From Paenibacillus taichungensis (lineage in GTDB: Bacteria; Bacillota; Bacilli; Paenibacillales; Paenibacillaceae), in the NCBI RefSeq assembly GCF_013359905.1, contig NZ_JABMCC010000100.1, positions 1 through 64,000 of the forward strand: DNA of 64,000 nucleotides, given 5' to 3'. The notes below the pieces were generated by a model, which saw nothing but the letters and a program-made list of their open reading frames with translations, ran no database searches and had not been told where the DNA came from. Every line of letters starts with the position of its first letter. Position 1 is the first letter of the stretch. Position numbers and translations under genes: made by a program. Positions 25,179 through 34,968 of the stretch are shown here, one piece after another.

Positions 25179-26633
25179 ATGGACGCAATGACATTTGTCC
25201 TCTTCGGGGCAACAGGCGATTTAGCCAAACGTAAGATTTACCCTGCATTATATAATTTGTACATTGATTCGAAAATGCCGAAATCCTTCTCCGTTATCGG
25301 TCTTGGACGGCGTGAATTGTCGGATGCTGACTTCCAGGCGAATGTTGAAAAGTCACTGCATACCTTCTCCCGTCAAACACCGGAAGAAGAAGCTCAAGTT
25401 CGCGACTTCATTGGAGCTTTCCGTTATTGTTCTTTAAATAATACGAAGCTTGAAGATTACACCAAATTGCTGGAACTGGTTCAGAAACGTGAACAAGAGC
25501 TCAATATTCCTGAAAATCGCATGTTCTACATGTCGGTTGCACCGGAATTCTTTGAGCCAATCGCACTGAACATTCAAGAAAGCGGCTTAGGTAACACCAA
25601 AGGCTGGAAGAAACTTATCATCGAAAAACCATTCGGACACGATCTGCAATCTGCTCGTGAACTGAATGAGAAACTCAGCAATACCTTTGCAGAAGAAGAA
25701 ATTTACCGCATTGACCATTTCCTTGGTAAACCGATGGTTCAAAATATTGAAACCCTCACTTACGCGAATCCAGTCATTCAGGCTTTGTGGTCCAATCGAT
25801 ACATTGCCAATGTACAGATTACGGCAAGTGAAACGGTTGGTGTTGAAGAACGTGCCGCGTATTATGACCAAAGCGGTGCCCTTCGTGACATGTTCCAAAA
25901 CCATATGCTTCAGTTGCTGATGATGATTGGTTTGCACTTGCCAAAACGCTGCACACCGGAAGAAATTCAATTCAAAAAGCAGAAGATCGCTGAAGCTCTT
26001 CGTCCATTAACGAAAGAGAATATTGTTGCCGAAGTCGTTCGTGCCCAATATGCAGCAGGCGAACTACAAGGAACTTCTGTTGTTGGATACCTGGACGAGC
26101 CTGACATTCCAGCTGGTTCTCAGAATGAGACATATGTTGCCGCGAGATTGTGGATCGATGATCCATTCTGGAGTGAAGTTCCATTTTACATTCGTACAGG
26201 TAAACGCATGGCTGAAAAATCAACCAGAATTGTTGTTGAATTCAAGGCTCCACTGAAAACAGGTCATGAATCCGAAAATACAACAGAGCCTAACCTGCTG
26301 ACAATTGAAATTGGACCGAAAGAAAGCATCTCGCTTCAATTGAATGCGAAAAACCCACTCAACCAAGGTGAAGTGGAACCGATGCATATGAACTTCAACT
26401 CAGGTGAACGCAACATTCCGGAAGCTTACGAAAACTTGATCTTTGACGCGATGCGTGGAGATTCTACATTCTTTGCTCACTGGAACGAAGTTGAACTGGC
26501 TTGGCAATGGGTACAGCCGATCTTGGAAGCATTCCAGGAGGGCAGTGTGCCACTCGATACGTACAGCGCTGGTTCGCAAGGACCTGAGTCAGCAGATCGT
26601 CTGATTGCAGAGAATGGCTACCGTTGGTGGTAA
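25179..26633 (+). CDS. zwf: Glucose-6-phosphate dehydrogenase (second copy)
   Basis: 484 residues with ACAGGAGG upstream. GATGDLAKRKIYPALYNL is at the N-terminus, and the active-site signature RIDHFLGKPMVQN lies near residue 180. It catalyses the first oxidative pentose phosphate step. It is a clear paralogue of the zwf at 11686 but shorter and well diverged. It heads a gene set with gnd and a transaldolase on the same strand, so this is probably the dedicated pathway copy. The gap to gnd holds structured element A. Confidence 0.95.
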   Translation: MDAMTFVLFGATGDLAKRKIYPALYNLYIDSKMPKSFSVIGLGRRELSDADFQANVEKSLHTFSRQTPEEEAQVRDFIGAFRYCSLNNTKLEDYTKLLELVQKREQELNIPENRMFYMSVAPEFFEPIALNIQESGLGNTKGWKKLIIEKPFGHDLQSARELNEKLSNTFAEEEIYRIDHFLGKPMVQNIETLTYANPVIQALWSNRYIANVQITASETVGVEERAAYYDQSGALRDMFQNHMLQLLMMIGLHLPKRCTPEEIQFKKQKIAEALRPLTKENIVAEVVRAQYAAGELQGTSVVGYLDEPDIPAGSQNETYVAARLWIDDPFWSEVPFYIRTGKRMAEKSTRIVVEFKAPLKTGHESENTTEPNLLTIEIGPKESISLQLNAKNPLNQGEVEPMHMNFNSGERNIPEAYENLIFDAMRGDSTFFAHWNEVELAWQWVQPILEAFQEGSVPLDTYSAGSQGPESADRLIAENGYRWW

Positions 26634-26815
26634 AAGTAATGTAAGAGCAGCATCAGAGAAGAGAACATTACAATACGTTCTGCTCAATAATATACAAATT
26701 TTTATGAATTACACCGTTCCAATTTTGCATAAGTCCTTCCGGTAATACTCGGAAGGCCGCGAAAATTTTTGATATAGATTAGTTGGCTCAATCTAAATCA
26801 GTTCGTAACAATTAC

Positions 26816-26961
26816 GCGCGAGTAGTGTAGGGGACGAAATCGATTCTGAAGAAGCGAAGACTGCGCCTTTATCCCCGGATTTCCCCCTTGAGGGTAATGA
26901 AAAGAAATCTGGGGGTAAGAGCGATCGAAAGAACGATTCGTAACCGGAACGGCTACTGCGC
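26816..26961 (+). ncRNA. Structured RNA-like element, copy A, upstream of gnd
   Basis: Outer helix P0 pairs 26816-26825 with 26953-26961. P1 pairs 26834-26842 with 26934-26941 (one bulged A). P3 pairs 26869-26882 with 26905-26918 (14 pairs, two wobbles). The conserved motif CTGAAGAAGCGA is at 26846-26857 and AGCGATCGAAAG at 26920-26931. Two further copies occur near 58.8 kb. It ends 70 bases before the gnd start, so it would lie in the zwf-gnd transcript or the gnd leader. Whether it is a riboregulator or a mobile repeat is not known; I do not recognise the family. Confidence 0.65.
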
Positions 26962-27031
26962 CAAGGTTAAGCACTTATTTTGGAATTGGCCAGATAAAAA
27001 TTAGAAATGTTCATAACAGGAGGAACTAGCA

Positions 27032-27925
27032 ATGAAACTTGGACTTATTGGATTAGGTAAAATGGGATTGAACCTGGGTAGAAACTTGATTGACCACAAA
27101 CATGATGTGGTTGCTTTTGACTTGAACGCTGAAGCTGTTAATGAAATGAAAGAATACGGCGCAACAGGCGTATCTTCTTATGCAGAAATGGTGGCTTCCC
27201 TTGAATCCCCACGTGTATTGTGGATCATGGTTCCTCACAATGTGGTTGACGCTGTATTGGCTGAAGTAAGCCCACTGTTGTCCAAAGGCGATATCATCAT
27301 CGAAGCCGGTAACTCTCACTATAAAGAGTCCATCCGTCGTTACGAAGAAATGAAACCTAAAGGCATTCACTACATGGATGCTGGTACATCAGGCGGTATG
27401 GAAGGCGCACGTAATGGCGCATGTTACATGATCGGTGGCGATCCTGAAGCTTGGGCTGTAGTTGAGCCTGCATTCAAGGATACTTCCGTTGAAAATGGTT
27501 ACCTGTATGCAGGTAAAGCGGGTAGCGGTCACTTCCTGAAAATGGTTCACAACGGTATTGAGTACGGTATGATGGCTTCCATCGGTGAAGGCTTCGACGT
27601 ATTGGAGAAAAGCGGCTTCGATTTCGACTTCGAACAAGTTGCTCGTGTATGGAACAACGGTTCCGTTATCCGTTCTTGGTTGATGGAATTGACAGAGCGT
27701 GCATTCTCCAAAGATGCTAACCTGGATGAAATCAAAGGGGTTATGCATTCTTCCGGTGAAGGACGTTGGACAGTTGAAACAGCATTCGACCTGCAAACAG
27801 CTACGCCAGTTATCGCGTTGTCCCTGTTGATGCGTTACCGCTCCCTGGAAACAGACACGTTCACAGGTAAAGTTGTCGCAGCTTTGCGTAATGAATTTGG
27901 CGGTCACGCTGTAGAAAAAAATTAA
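27032..27925 (+). CDS. gnd: 6-phosphogluconate dehydrogenase, decarboxylating, short type
   Basis: 297 residues with ACAGGAGG upstream. The NAD(P)-binding GLIGLGKMGLNLGRNL is at the N-terminus, the substrate loop GTSGGMEGARNG near residue 117, and the catalytic Lys/Asn segment HFLKMVHNGIEYGMM near residue 167. This is the roughly 300-residue YqeC/GndA-like class, not the 470-residue class. It converts 6-phosphogluconate to ribulose 5-phosphate with CO2 release. Placement after zwf and before a transaldolase gives a compact pentose phosphate cluster. Confidence 0.93.
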   Translation: MKLGLIGLGKMGLNLGRNLIDHKHDVVAFDLNAEAVNEMKEYGATGVSSYAEMVASLESPRVLWIMVPHNVVDAVLAEVSPLLSKGDIIIEAGNSHYKESIRRYEEMKPKGIHYMDAGTSGGMEGARNGACYMIGGDPEAWAVVEPAFKDTSVENGYLYAGKAGSGHFLKMVHNGIEYGMMASIGEGFDVLEKSGFDFDFEQVARVWNNGSVIRSWLMELTERAFSKDANLDEIKGVMHSSGEGRWTVETAFDLQTATPVIALSLLMRYRSLETDTFTGKVVAALRNEFGGHAVEKN

Positions 27926-28012
27926 TTCATATATAACTGTTAACATATACGGATAATCGGGTAATGATGAGTATAGTTGTTTACAAAATTCATCAAGTGG
28001 AGGGAACATATC

Positions 28013-28657
28013 ATGAAATTTTTCTTAGATACAGGTAATGTTGAAGAAATCAAACGGATCGAACGTCTTGGTCTGGTGGATGGAGTCACGACCAACCCGT
28101 CTTTGATTGCCAAAGAAGGTCGCGTATTTAAAGAAGTGATTCAGGAGATCTGTGGGGTTGTTAAAGGCCCGGTCAGTGCTGAAGTCATCGGACTTAAAGC
28201 CGAGGATATGTTGAAGGAAGCTTATGAAATTGCTGAGTGGGCACCGAATGTAGTGATTAAACTACCGATGACCGAAGATGGACTCTATGCTTGTCATGAA
28301 CTGACCCAAAAAGGAATTAAAACCAATGTAACGCTGATCTTCTCTGCAGCACAGGGCCTGATGGCAGCGAAAGCTGGCGCAACTTACATCAGTCCATTTG
28401 TTGGTCGTCTGGATGATATTGCGGTGGATGGCATGAAGCTGATTCGCGATCTGCGTCTCATTCTAGATACGTACGATTTGCCTTCCGAAATTATTGCAGC
28501 AAGCATCCGTAATATCAAACATGTGGAGGATGCAGCCCTTTCCGGTGCGCATATCGCGACCATTCCGGGTTCGCTCCTGCCAACATTGTGGAAACACCCA
28601 CTGACAGACAGTGGCATTGAGCGTTTCCTGAAAGATTGGGAATCTGTTCCGAAATAA
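28013..28657 (+). CDS. tal: Transaldolase / fructose-6-phosphate aldolase family protein
   Basis: 214 residues from ATG 28013 (GTGGAGGG upstream); a start at 27977 would add 12 unrelated residues. It is a small TalC/FSA-type TIM barrel. [11 protein letters not shown] begins it, [14 protein letters not shown] follows, and the Schiff-base lysine sits in NVVIKLPMT (about residue 86). [15 protein letters not shown] lies near residue 125. The Bacillus relative acts as a transaldolase in the non-oxidative pentose phosphate pathway, which fits its place after gnd. Confidence 0.9.
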   Translation: MKFFLDTGNVEEIKRIERLGLVDGVTTNPSLIAKEGRVFKEVIQEICGVVKGPVSAEVIGLKAEDMLKEAYEIAEWAPNVVIKLPMTEDGLYACHELTQKGIKTNVTLIFSAAQGLMAAKAGATYISPFVGRLDDIAVDGMKLIRDLRLILDTYDLPSEIIAASIRNIKHVEDAALSGAHIATIPGSLLPTLWKHPLTDSGIERFLKDWESVPK

Positions 28658-28700
28658 TAAAATGTGGATAGGGTCTGATTCCTCAGAGCCATATTTCATT

Positions 28701-28753
28701 AAAAAGCCTTTCGACTTGCAGATAAACAAAATCTGCTGGCGAAAGGCTTTTTT
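28701..28753 (+). terminator. Terminator of the pentose phosphate cluster
   Basis: AAAAAGCCTTTCG pairs with CGAAAGGCTTTTT across an inner GCAGAT/ATCTGC stem. Six T close it. Confidence 0.9.
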
Positions 28754-28866
28754 AGTTGTAAGTGATGAGATCCCCGTACGAGCAGGTGCTGTCCTTCTTT
28801 TTCGGGACAACAGTGCATAAGGATAGTATATAGCCTATAGCTCATCCCGCAGGGGAGGGACGCCCG

Positions 28867-29742
28867 ATGATGAGAAGACGATGGCGAAGCCGAAGACGCC
28901 GCAAGCCGCCAAGTGGCAGGCGCAAAATGTGGTTGATTATTTTATTGGTAACAGCGTTTTGTTTGATGCAGGGTTTCGCCTATGTAGACAAGAAAATGAA
29001 ACCGCCCATCATGCATCTGGCCAAAATCAGAGTGAAGCAAATTGCAACGGAAGCGATCAATAAGGCAATTACTGCGCAGGTTTCCGAAGGTAAATCCACC
29101 GAAGGATTGATTGACTGGAAAACCGATACGGCTGGGAAAGTGTCCGGATTCATGCTGAATTACGATGAGCATATGCGGATCACTGCGAGTACGATGAACA
29201 TCGTGCAATCCACTTTGCAGAACGTGCATATGTTAAAAGAAAAAATTCCGCTGGGGCAGGCGTTGGGCAGCCCGGTACTGGCATCCTTTGGTCCAAGTAT
29301 ACCGGTTCGTATTGAGCCTCAGGGGGCCGTCAAGGTGGATCTGAACACCCGTCAGCAGAACGCCGGTATAAACATGATTCTGGTTGAAGTGTACATTCAC
29401 ATCATTGCCGAAGTCGCGGTGGTGGTGCCCTTTGACATGGAACCCGAGACCGTTGATACGGAAATTCCGATATCTTACCTGTTGGTGGTCGGGGATGTGC
29501 CGATGTATTACTATGATAATCAGGGCAAGCCGGTGGGCAGCAACGGTAGCAACGCACCCGCAATTGCACTTCCATCCGGTCAGACTGGTGTTTCGAGTGG
29601 TCATGGAGGAGCACCGAATTCAAACTCTTCCAACCAGCAGCAGGCTCCAGCAAACGGTCTGAACGGAAATGGACTGGAGGTTGAGCCGGATTTGTCTGAT
29701 CCGAATGGGGGATTGCAGCTTGACGTAGATGTAAACCACTGA
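28867..29742 (+). CDS. yunB: Sporulation protein YunB
   Basis: 291 residues. A very basic N-terminus (RRRWRSRRRRKPPSGRRK) leads into one membrane helix (about residues 21-40). The YunB family body (about 45-215) includes the segment PVRIEPQGAVKVDLNTRQQNAG split by short strands. A low-complexity Ser/Asn/Gly/Gln tail of about 70 residues follows and is longer than in Bacillus. YunB is made under sigma-E and is needed for normal sporulation. It neighbours a LytH-like gene, as in Bacillus. Confidence 0.88.
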   Translation: MMRRRWRSRRRRKPPSGRRKMWLIILLVTAFCLMQGFAYVDKKMKPPIMHLAKIRVKQIATEAINKAITAQVSEGKSTEGLIDWKTDTAGKVSGFMLNYDEHMRITASTMNIVQSTLQNVHMLKEKIPLGQALGSPVLASFGPSIPVRIEPQGAVKVDLNTRQQNAGINMILVEVYIHIIAEVAVVVPFDMEPETVDTEIPISYLLVVGDVPMYYYDNQGKPVGSNGSNAPAIALPSGQTGVSSGHGGAPNSNSSNQQQAPANGLNGNGLEVEPDLSDPNGGLQLDVDVNH

Positions 29743-29763
29743 TGAGTCAAAGGCAAATATCGA

Positions 29764-29800
29764 ATAAAAAAAACGGGGCCTCTATATGAGGTCCCGCTTT
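29764..29800. terminator. Bidirectional terminator between yunB and lytH-like genes
   Basis: CGGGGCCTC, loop TATA, GAGGTCCCG. Eight A before the stem give a T tract for the minus-strand peptidase gene. Confidence 0.85.
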
Positions 29801-29864
29801 GCATTAAAAATCATCTCAATACTAAATAGATACTTCTTATCTTTTGTTCCAACCTCATTTTGCT

Positions 29865-30935
29865 TCATTTGCTTTTGGCTTTTTTCTGTTTGCGTTCTTC
29901 CTGCTCCCAATGCTTTAGATTCGGGTAAGGGTCAAATGACCATTCATTCAGCCCGCTATCACGATAGATCCCATAGTGCAGATGAGGAGGAAACTTGCCT
30001 TGTGTACCCGGTTTTCCATACCCTGAACTACCCACCCAGCCCAAAACCTGACCAGGGGTAACCACTTCGCCGATATGGGCGTTTTTGTCGAAGCCGGATA
30101 GATGAGCATAATAGTGGTAATGGTTGTTCAGATCACGAATACCGATACGCCAGCCGCCAAACGGATTCCAGCCTTTAATCTCCACGACACCGTAACAGGT
30201 ACTGCGCACAGGCAGGCCATGTGGTGCAAAAATATCCGTGCCTTCATGAATGCGGTACCCACCCCAACTGCGTTTTGTCCCCCAGGTGCTGCGGTAAGAA
30301 TAGTTGGTTCCGAGAGGAACGGGGAAGGCGTGATCAAAGAGATCGAGGTTGTCAAAATGCTCATATAATTTCGCGAATTGCTGAATGCGCTGCACCGCAC
30401 GGGAGTTATGATAATATTCCCATAGAGCAATGTTGAAGTCCTCCGGCTTGTTCCCATAATTCTTAATAATGGAAGCCATGCTGTAGAGTACGTCCAGGTC
30501 ATTATTGGCATCTGCTACACCATCACCAGAACCGTCACGACCATAACCATTGAAAAAGACAATGGAGCCCGGATGTTGATCCGTCTCATCTGGATTGAGC
30601 CAGCCTCTCCAGGCTGGGGAGGTCATGAATATGCCGGTCAACCGTTCCGGATGTTTACGATCTTTCGGATGTGCACGCGAGATGGTTCGTTCGTATTGAT
30701 CAATTGCTGCGAGCCTGTACCAGGGAATTTGGGTCATCTGACCAATGCTTTCATATAGATGTCGGCGTGAAGCGAAAATTTCCGCTGGTTTTTGCTTTAC
30801 AGCCTGTGGTTTGGAATCAACGGCGGTGGGTTCACCGTAAACATCAACAGGCAAGAATGGGAGAAGCAGTGTGCCTGCAAGCAATGTTTTGATCCAAAAG
30901 GAATAAGTTAACCGCGATGTAAAGCGATCTTGCAC
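29865..30935 (-). CDS. lytH: M23 metallopeptidase, LytH-like
   Basis: 356 residues from GTG at 30935, chosen because AAAGGGGG precedes it; an ATG at 30989 adds 18 residues without a good ribosome site. A hydrophobic signal/anchor (about residues 10-30) is followed by an alpha-helical middle domain. A C-terminal LytM/M23 zinc domain has HEGTD, FPPHLHYG and the YYHYYAHL strand. LytH is an L-Ala-D-Glu endopeptidase that trims cortex muropeptides during sporulation. Adjacency to yunB supports this name over a generic M23 call. Confidence 0.75.
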   Translation of the reverse strand: MQDRFTSRLTYSFWIKTLLAGTLLLPFLPVDVYGEPTAVDSKPQAVKQKPAEIFASRRHLYESIGQMTQIPWYRLAAIDQYERTISRAHPKDRKHPERLTGIFMTSPAWRGWLNPDETDQHPGSIVFFNGYGRDGSGDGVADANNDLDVLYSMASIIKNYGNKPEDFNIALWEYYHNSRAVQRIQQFAKLYEHFDNLDLFDHAFPVPLGTNYSYRSTWGTKRSWGGYRIHEGTDIFAPHGLPVRSTCYGVVEIKGWNPFGGWRIGIRDLNNHYHYYAHLSGFDKNAHIGEVVTPGQVLGWVGSSGYGKPGTQGKFPPHLHYGIYRDSGLNEWSFDPYPNLKHWEQEERKQKKAKSK

Positions 30936-31259
30936 AGGGAAGCAGCCCCCTTTCCAATGAGATGATGCACATGGTGCCCGGTGAACCAAGCTATAACCTA
31001 GCGTTCTTCAAAAGTCTTCATTTTATCCATGTAAGCATTTTGCATAAATCCAAAAAGCGACTTTCAATCAGCGAGAGGTAGATCGAAATGGGTTTATTCG
31101 TCTACCTCTCGTACTCGGGAGCGAAGGAATCGAATTATGCAAAATGCGGATGTAAGACATGAATGCACAAGATGTGACAAATGGGGGTTTTTCCAGCGCT
31201 TTCATGGTATAATATGTTCCGAGCAACAGCCTAACTTCAGTAGAAAGAAGGTTTATGCA

Positions 31260-32159
31260 TTGGCTAAACGTGTTAAAGAACCGAAACCGGACTGGATTCG
31301 GATCAAATTGACAACCGGCGATAACTATCAGGAAATGAAAACGATGATGCGTTCCAAAACGCTGCATACAGTATGTGAGGAAGCACGGTGCCCAAATATT
31401 TACGAATGTTGGGCCAATCGGACGGCTACTTTTATGATTTTGGGCGACATTTGCACACGGGCATGCCGTTTTTGTGCGGTGAATACTGGCTTGCCGACGG
31501 AACTTGATTTGCAGGAACCAGAACGCGTGGCAGAAGCGGCAGAACAGATGAATCTGCAGCACTGCGTAATTACGAGCGTGGCGCGTGATGACCTGAAGGA
31601 TGGAGGAGCGACGATTTTTGCGGAGACGGTGAAAGCCGTTCGTCATCGTTTGCCTTTATGTAGCGTAGAAGTACTGATTCCAGACTTTTTGGGTGACCGG
31701 GATTCCTTGCAGATTGTCATGGATGCCAAACCGGACATCTTGAATCATAACATTGAGACAGTAGAGCGGCTATCGGACAAAGTTCGTGCGAAGGCAAAAT
31801 ACAAGCGTTCACTCGAACTGCTTGCTCGTGCCAAGGAAATGCAGCCAAATATCCCGACGAAATCGAGCATCATGCTTGGTGTAGGTGAGGAATATCATGA
31901 AATTTTGCAAACGATGGATGATCTGCGCGCTGTGGATTGTGACATTATGACGATTGGTCAATACTTGCAGCCATCTGAGAAACATCTGTTTGTGGAGAAG
32001 TATTATCCGCCAGAGGAGTTCGCATCATTGAAGCAGGAAGGACTGAAGCGTGGATTCAGCCACGTGGAATCCGGACCTATGGTCCGCAGCTCCTACCATG
32101 CCCATGAACAAGTGAAATCTGCTGCGAAAAATAGTGAAAAGGCGGCATCTCACGCATGA
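31260..32159 (+). CDS. lipA: Lipoyl synthase
   Basis: 299 residues from TTG 31260, with AAGAAGG upstream. This gives the same N-terminus ([11 protein letters not shown]) and length as Bacillus LipA; the longer frame back to 31137 runs across the promoter. The auxiliary cluster cysteines are [12 protein letters not shown], and the radical SAM motif is CTRACRFC. The enzyme inserts two sulfurs into octanoyl chains on lipoate-dependent proteins. A TGGTATAAT extended -10 lies at 31206-31214. It overlaps yutD by four bases. Confidence 0.95.
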   Translation: MAKRVKEPKPDWIRIKLTTGDNYQEMKTMMRSKTLHTVCEEARCPNIYECWANRTATFMILGDICTRACRFCAVNTGLPTELDLQEPERVAEAAEQMNLQHCVITSVARDDLKDGGATIFAETVKAVRHRLPLCSVEVLIPDFLGDRDSLQIVMDAKPDILNHNIETVERLSDKVRAKAKYKRSLELLARAKEMQPNIPTKSSIMLGVGEEYHEILQTMDDLRAVDCDIMTIGQYLQPSEKHLFVEKYYPPEEFASLKQEGLKRGFSHVESGPMVRSSYHAHEQVKSAAKNSEKAASHA

Positions 32160-32557
32160 TGGAGGAGACAGGTTTGGAAGAAGAAAAAAGTTCAGAACAG
32201 GTTGATGAATCGGTTCAGGAGCCTGTACAGGACAAACCTAAAGAACCGGTTATTGTTCAAATCGGCGGAAAGAATTATGAAATCGTGCAGAACCACAAGG
32301 AAGGCTGGAATCCTGAAGTCTTCCGTGACCGTTACAGCGAAGTGCTGGAGCGGTACGATTACATTATTGGGGACTGGGGTTACAGCCAGTTGCGGTTGAA
32401 GGGTTTTTACCGGGACAACCACCCCAAAGCAACGAAGGATTCCACAATCTCTAGCATGGTGGACTATATCAATGAATATTGCAATTTTGGCTGTGCGTAC
32501 TTTGTGCTTCAGAAGAGCAAAGATCAGCCTCAAGCCAAAGCAAAAAGCGGTTCCTGA
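32156..32557 (+). CDS. yutD: YutD family protein
   Basis: 133 residues. The start overlaps the lipA stop as ATGA, so translation is coupled. A Glu/Gln/Pro-rich acidic N-terminus of about 30 residues is followed by the YutD core: [24 protein letters not shown], then [20 protein letters not shown] conserved pair of Cys lies at CNFGC. The function is unknown. The lipA-yutD order is conserved in Bacillus. Its last codons form the left arm of the terminator. Confidence 0.88.
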   Translation: MMEETGLEEEKSSEQVDESVQEPVQDKPKEPVIVQIGGKNYEIVQNHKEGWNPEVFRDRYSEVLERYDYIIGDWGYSQLRLKGFYRDNHPKATKDSTISSMVDYINEYCNFGCAYFVLQKSKDQPQAKAKSGS

Positions 32558-32575
32558 GAAGGACCGCTTTTTTTG
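32543..32575. terminator. Terminator between yutD and nadK
   Basis: AAAAGCGGTTC, loop, GGACCGCTTT, then seven T. The A run at its left also allows use by the convergent nadK transcript. Confidence 0.88.
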
Positions 32576-32585
32576 TTGCATACAT

Positions 32586-33389
32586 TTAGTCCAAAAAAGC
32601 TGTGCGAACCCTGTTCCAAAACGGATACGGCCGGAAACGAGCAAAGCTGACCTTATGACGAGCCACTTGGCAGCGTACGGATATGAGATCTTCCACCATA
32701 ACGTTTACGTGGTCAATGGTAAGTAGCAACCGCTGATCCTTACGTGAGAAGATATCACAGTGATGGTGCTTGGGCAAAATAACTGGTGAACCCAGCGTCC
32801 GATAGACGCGGTTATTAATCGATGCAATCTCGGCGATCTGAATGGCCTCGATCGTGGGATGCACCATGGCGCCGCCAAGCGCTTTGTTGTATGCCGTACT
32901 GCCTGAAGGTGTAGATACACAGATACCGTCACCCCGGAACATCTCAAACGTCACATCATTAATGTCGACCTGGGCAACCACCGTACCGTCTACACCTTTT
33001 AACGTAAATTCGTTCAGTGCAATATAAGAGGTATTGCCCGATTTTTTACGAATCTCAAGCTCCAATAGCGGGTACTCCACAATCCGGGGTTTGAGTCGTT
33101 CCGGGTCGCCTTTGCCGCTCATTAATCGAACCAGTTCCCGTAATTCTTCCTTCTTCCAATCGGCATAAAAGCCGAGATGGCCTGTATGAACCCCAACAAA
33201 AGCGATGTCCGGGATGCGGTCGATGAAATTGTGAAATGCTTGCAGCATCGTACCATCGCCTCCGATGGAGATGACAATCTCCGGCGATTCTGCATCCAGC
33301 TTAAACCCTTCCTCTTTTGCCAGCGCATGAAACTGCTGACTGAGATCAATCGATAACTGGTCTCCGCGGTCTTGAACATAGTATCTCAA
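32586..33389 (-). CDS. nadK: NAD kinase
   Basis: 267 residues, starting with TTG preceded by AAGGAGC. The family motif GGDGTMLQAFH is near residue 45, the NE.T motif is LNEFTLKG, and the Gly-rich SGSTAYNKALGG is near residue 150. It phosphorylates NAD to NADP, the cofactor for the oxidative pentose phosphate enzymes encoded elsewhere in this window. It stands as a single gene convergent with yutD. Confidence 0.93.
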   Translation of the reverse strand: MRYYVQDRGDQLSIDLSQQFHALAKEEGFKLDAESPEIVISIGGDGTMLQAFHNFIDRIPDIAFVGVHTGHLGFYADWKKEELRELVRLMSGKGDPERLKPRIVEYPLLELEIRKKSGNTSYIALNEFTLKGVDGTVVAQVDINDVTFEMFRGDGICVSTPSGSTAYNKALGGAMVHPTIEAIQIAEIASINNRVYRTLGSPVILPKHHHCDIFSRKDQRLLLTIDHVNVMVEDLISVRCQVARHKVSFARFRPYPFWNRVRTAFLD

Positions 33390-33493
33390 GATGAAAGCTC
33401 CTTTGTGGTCATTATACTACCGATGATAATCAATTCCAGGGAAGAACACAACGTTGGATTGATATTCAGTTGAATATAAACGCACAGGATGGC

Positions 33494-34747
33494 TTATTTT
33501 TTCATACGTCGAGGTAAGAAAAAGGGACTCATCAGAGAAAGTATCAGTAGTAAAAGTAATACGACTCCAAGTACACCAATTCCCGAAAACAGGATCTGTG
33601 TCCAATCGGGTGTATACAAAAATAATTCTGGCTTGGCACCGTTTTGGAACAAAACAGGCCATTCTGAACCACCCATCATCGGGAGCCATAGCACAAGTAC
33701 AAGTATGGGTGCAATGAGAGCGTGAATTGCTCTTGCAAATAAAAAGGGGCCATATCTCATGGGTGTGTTACTCAGGACACTCATGATCTGGGCATGGACG
33801 GATAATCCTCCCCAGGAGAGGACAAATGCAGCAGCAGCGGCTTTGTACACGAGCGGAATGGAAATGCCCGCTCCTCCTGCTTCCTTGGCTCCCAAAGTGA
33901 CTTCAAATAATCCACCTACGAGACTGTGAGATAAGGCAGGGGGAAATCCCGTATATAGAAGCAGTTGTTCCGTAATGGCATATAACCCGCCTAGCCATCC
34001 AGTTTGAACGAGTAATTCCAACATAACGGAGAAGAATACAACTAACCCTCCTACGATAATAATAAGGCGAAGGGATGAGGAGACTGCCTGGCGCAGCAAT
34101 TCACCAAATGCCCGTCCATCAGCCTTTCTTGCCTCGTGCATTGCATAAATGGCTCGGAGCAGTCTGTTTTTGTGTACCTTTTCAGAAGCGGAGGGAGAGT
34201 CGCTAATCGACTGTTTATCCTTTACGGAGACATTTCCATGGAAGCGCATGAGCAAGCCCACAAGAAATGCAGCACCATAATGTGATGTGACCAGTATGGG
34301 AGCGATAGCTACATTATGAAAAAAACCGACCGATACGGCTCCAATCATGAAGATGGGATCGGATGATGTGGTGAAAGCAACGAGGCGTTCACCTTCTTCC
34401 CGAGTAACCAATTTTTGCTCCCACAATTGTGCAGTCAATTTGGCTCCAGTGGGATAACCGGAAGCGCAACTGACGGCAAACACAAAGCCACCACTTCCGG
34501 GAACGCGAAATAGCGGACGCATCAAAGGATTTAAGAGTGTACCCAAAAAATGAACAATGCCGAAGCCGAGAAGCAGTTCGGAAAGCACCAGAAAGGGAAA
34601 AAGGGAGGGAAACAGCACGTCCCACCAAATGGATAGTCCACGTACACCTGCATGCCAGGTTTCCGTAGGAAACAGCACCATCAACACACACAGGATCAGA
34701 AGAGCTAATGGGATCAGGACATGGGTGATTCGTTGTGAAGCGGCCAT
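33494..34747 (-). CDS. ylbJ: Sporulation integral membrane protein YlbJ
   Basis: 417 residues with about eight to ten membrane segments and the Gate/nucleoside-recognition fold. GLSIWWDVLFPSLFPFLVLSE near residue 37 and SCASGYPTGAKL near residue 93 are family signatures. YlbJ is a sigma-E-dependent membrane protein required for spore cortex formation. The start is preceded by AAAGGAG. It is adjacent to a short membrane peptide gene on the other strand. Confidence 0.88.
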   Translation of the reverse strand: MAASQRITHVLIPLALLILCVLMVLFPTETWHAGVRGLSIWWDVLFPSLFPFLVLSELLLGFGIVHFLGTLLNPLMRPLFRVPGSGGFVFAVSCASGYPTGAKLTAQLWEQKLVTREEGERLVAFTTSSDPIFMIGAVSVGFFHNVAIAPILVTSHYGAAFLVGLLMRFHGNVSVKDKQSISDSPSASEKVHKNRLLRAIYAMHEARKADGRAFGELLRQAVSSSLRLIIIVGGLVVFFSVMLELLVQTGWLGGLYAITEQLLLYTGFPPALSHSLVGGLFEVTLGAKEAGGAGISIPLVYKAAAAAFVLSWGGLSVHAQIMSVLSNTPMRYGPFLFARAIHALIAPILVLVLWLPMMGGSEWPVLFQNGAKPELFLYTPDWTQILFSGIGVLGVVLLLLLILSLMSPFFLPRRMKK

Positions 34748-34851
34748 GAATTCTTCTCCTTTATTTTTGGAATGGTCAGTGTGCAGCAGATCGCTGGTGC
34801 TTTTGCCATCAATATATGAGACAAAGCGGACAAACAGTACAAATTAATGTT

Positions 34852-34866
34852 TAGAAAGCGCTTGCA
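34852..34866. promoter_or_regulatory. cre-like site between ylbJ and the 31-residue peptide gene
   Basis: TAGAAAGCGCTTGCA differs from the CcpA consensus at one constrained base. It lies about 100 bases before either gene. Confidence 0.35.
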
Positions 34867-34968
34867 AAAGTGGCTGTGTTTTTAAGAGATGTATGCTAAA
34901 ATGATAAAAACGCCTGGACGTCAACTATTTACCTAGAAGGTGGAATTAAATCGGATGGAGTGATGATT

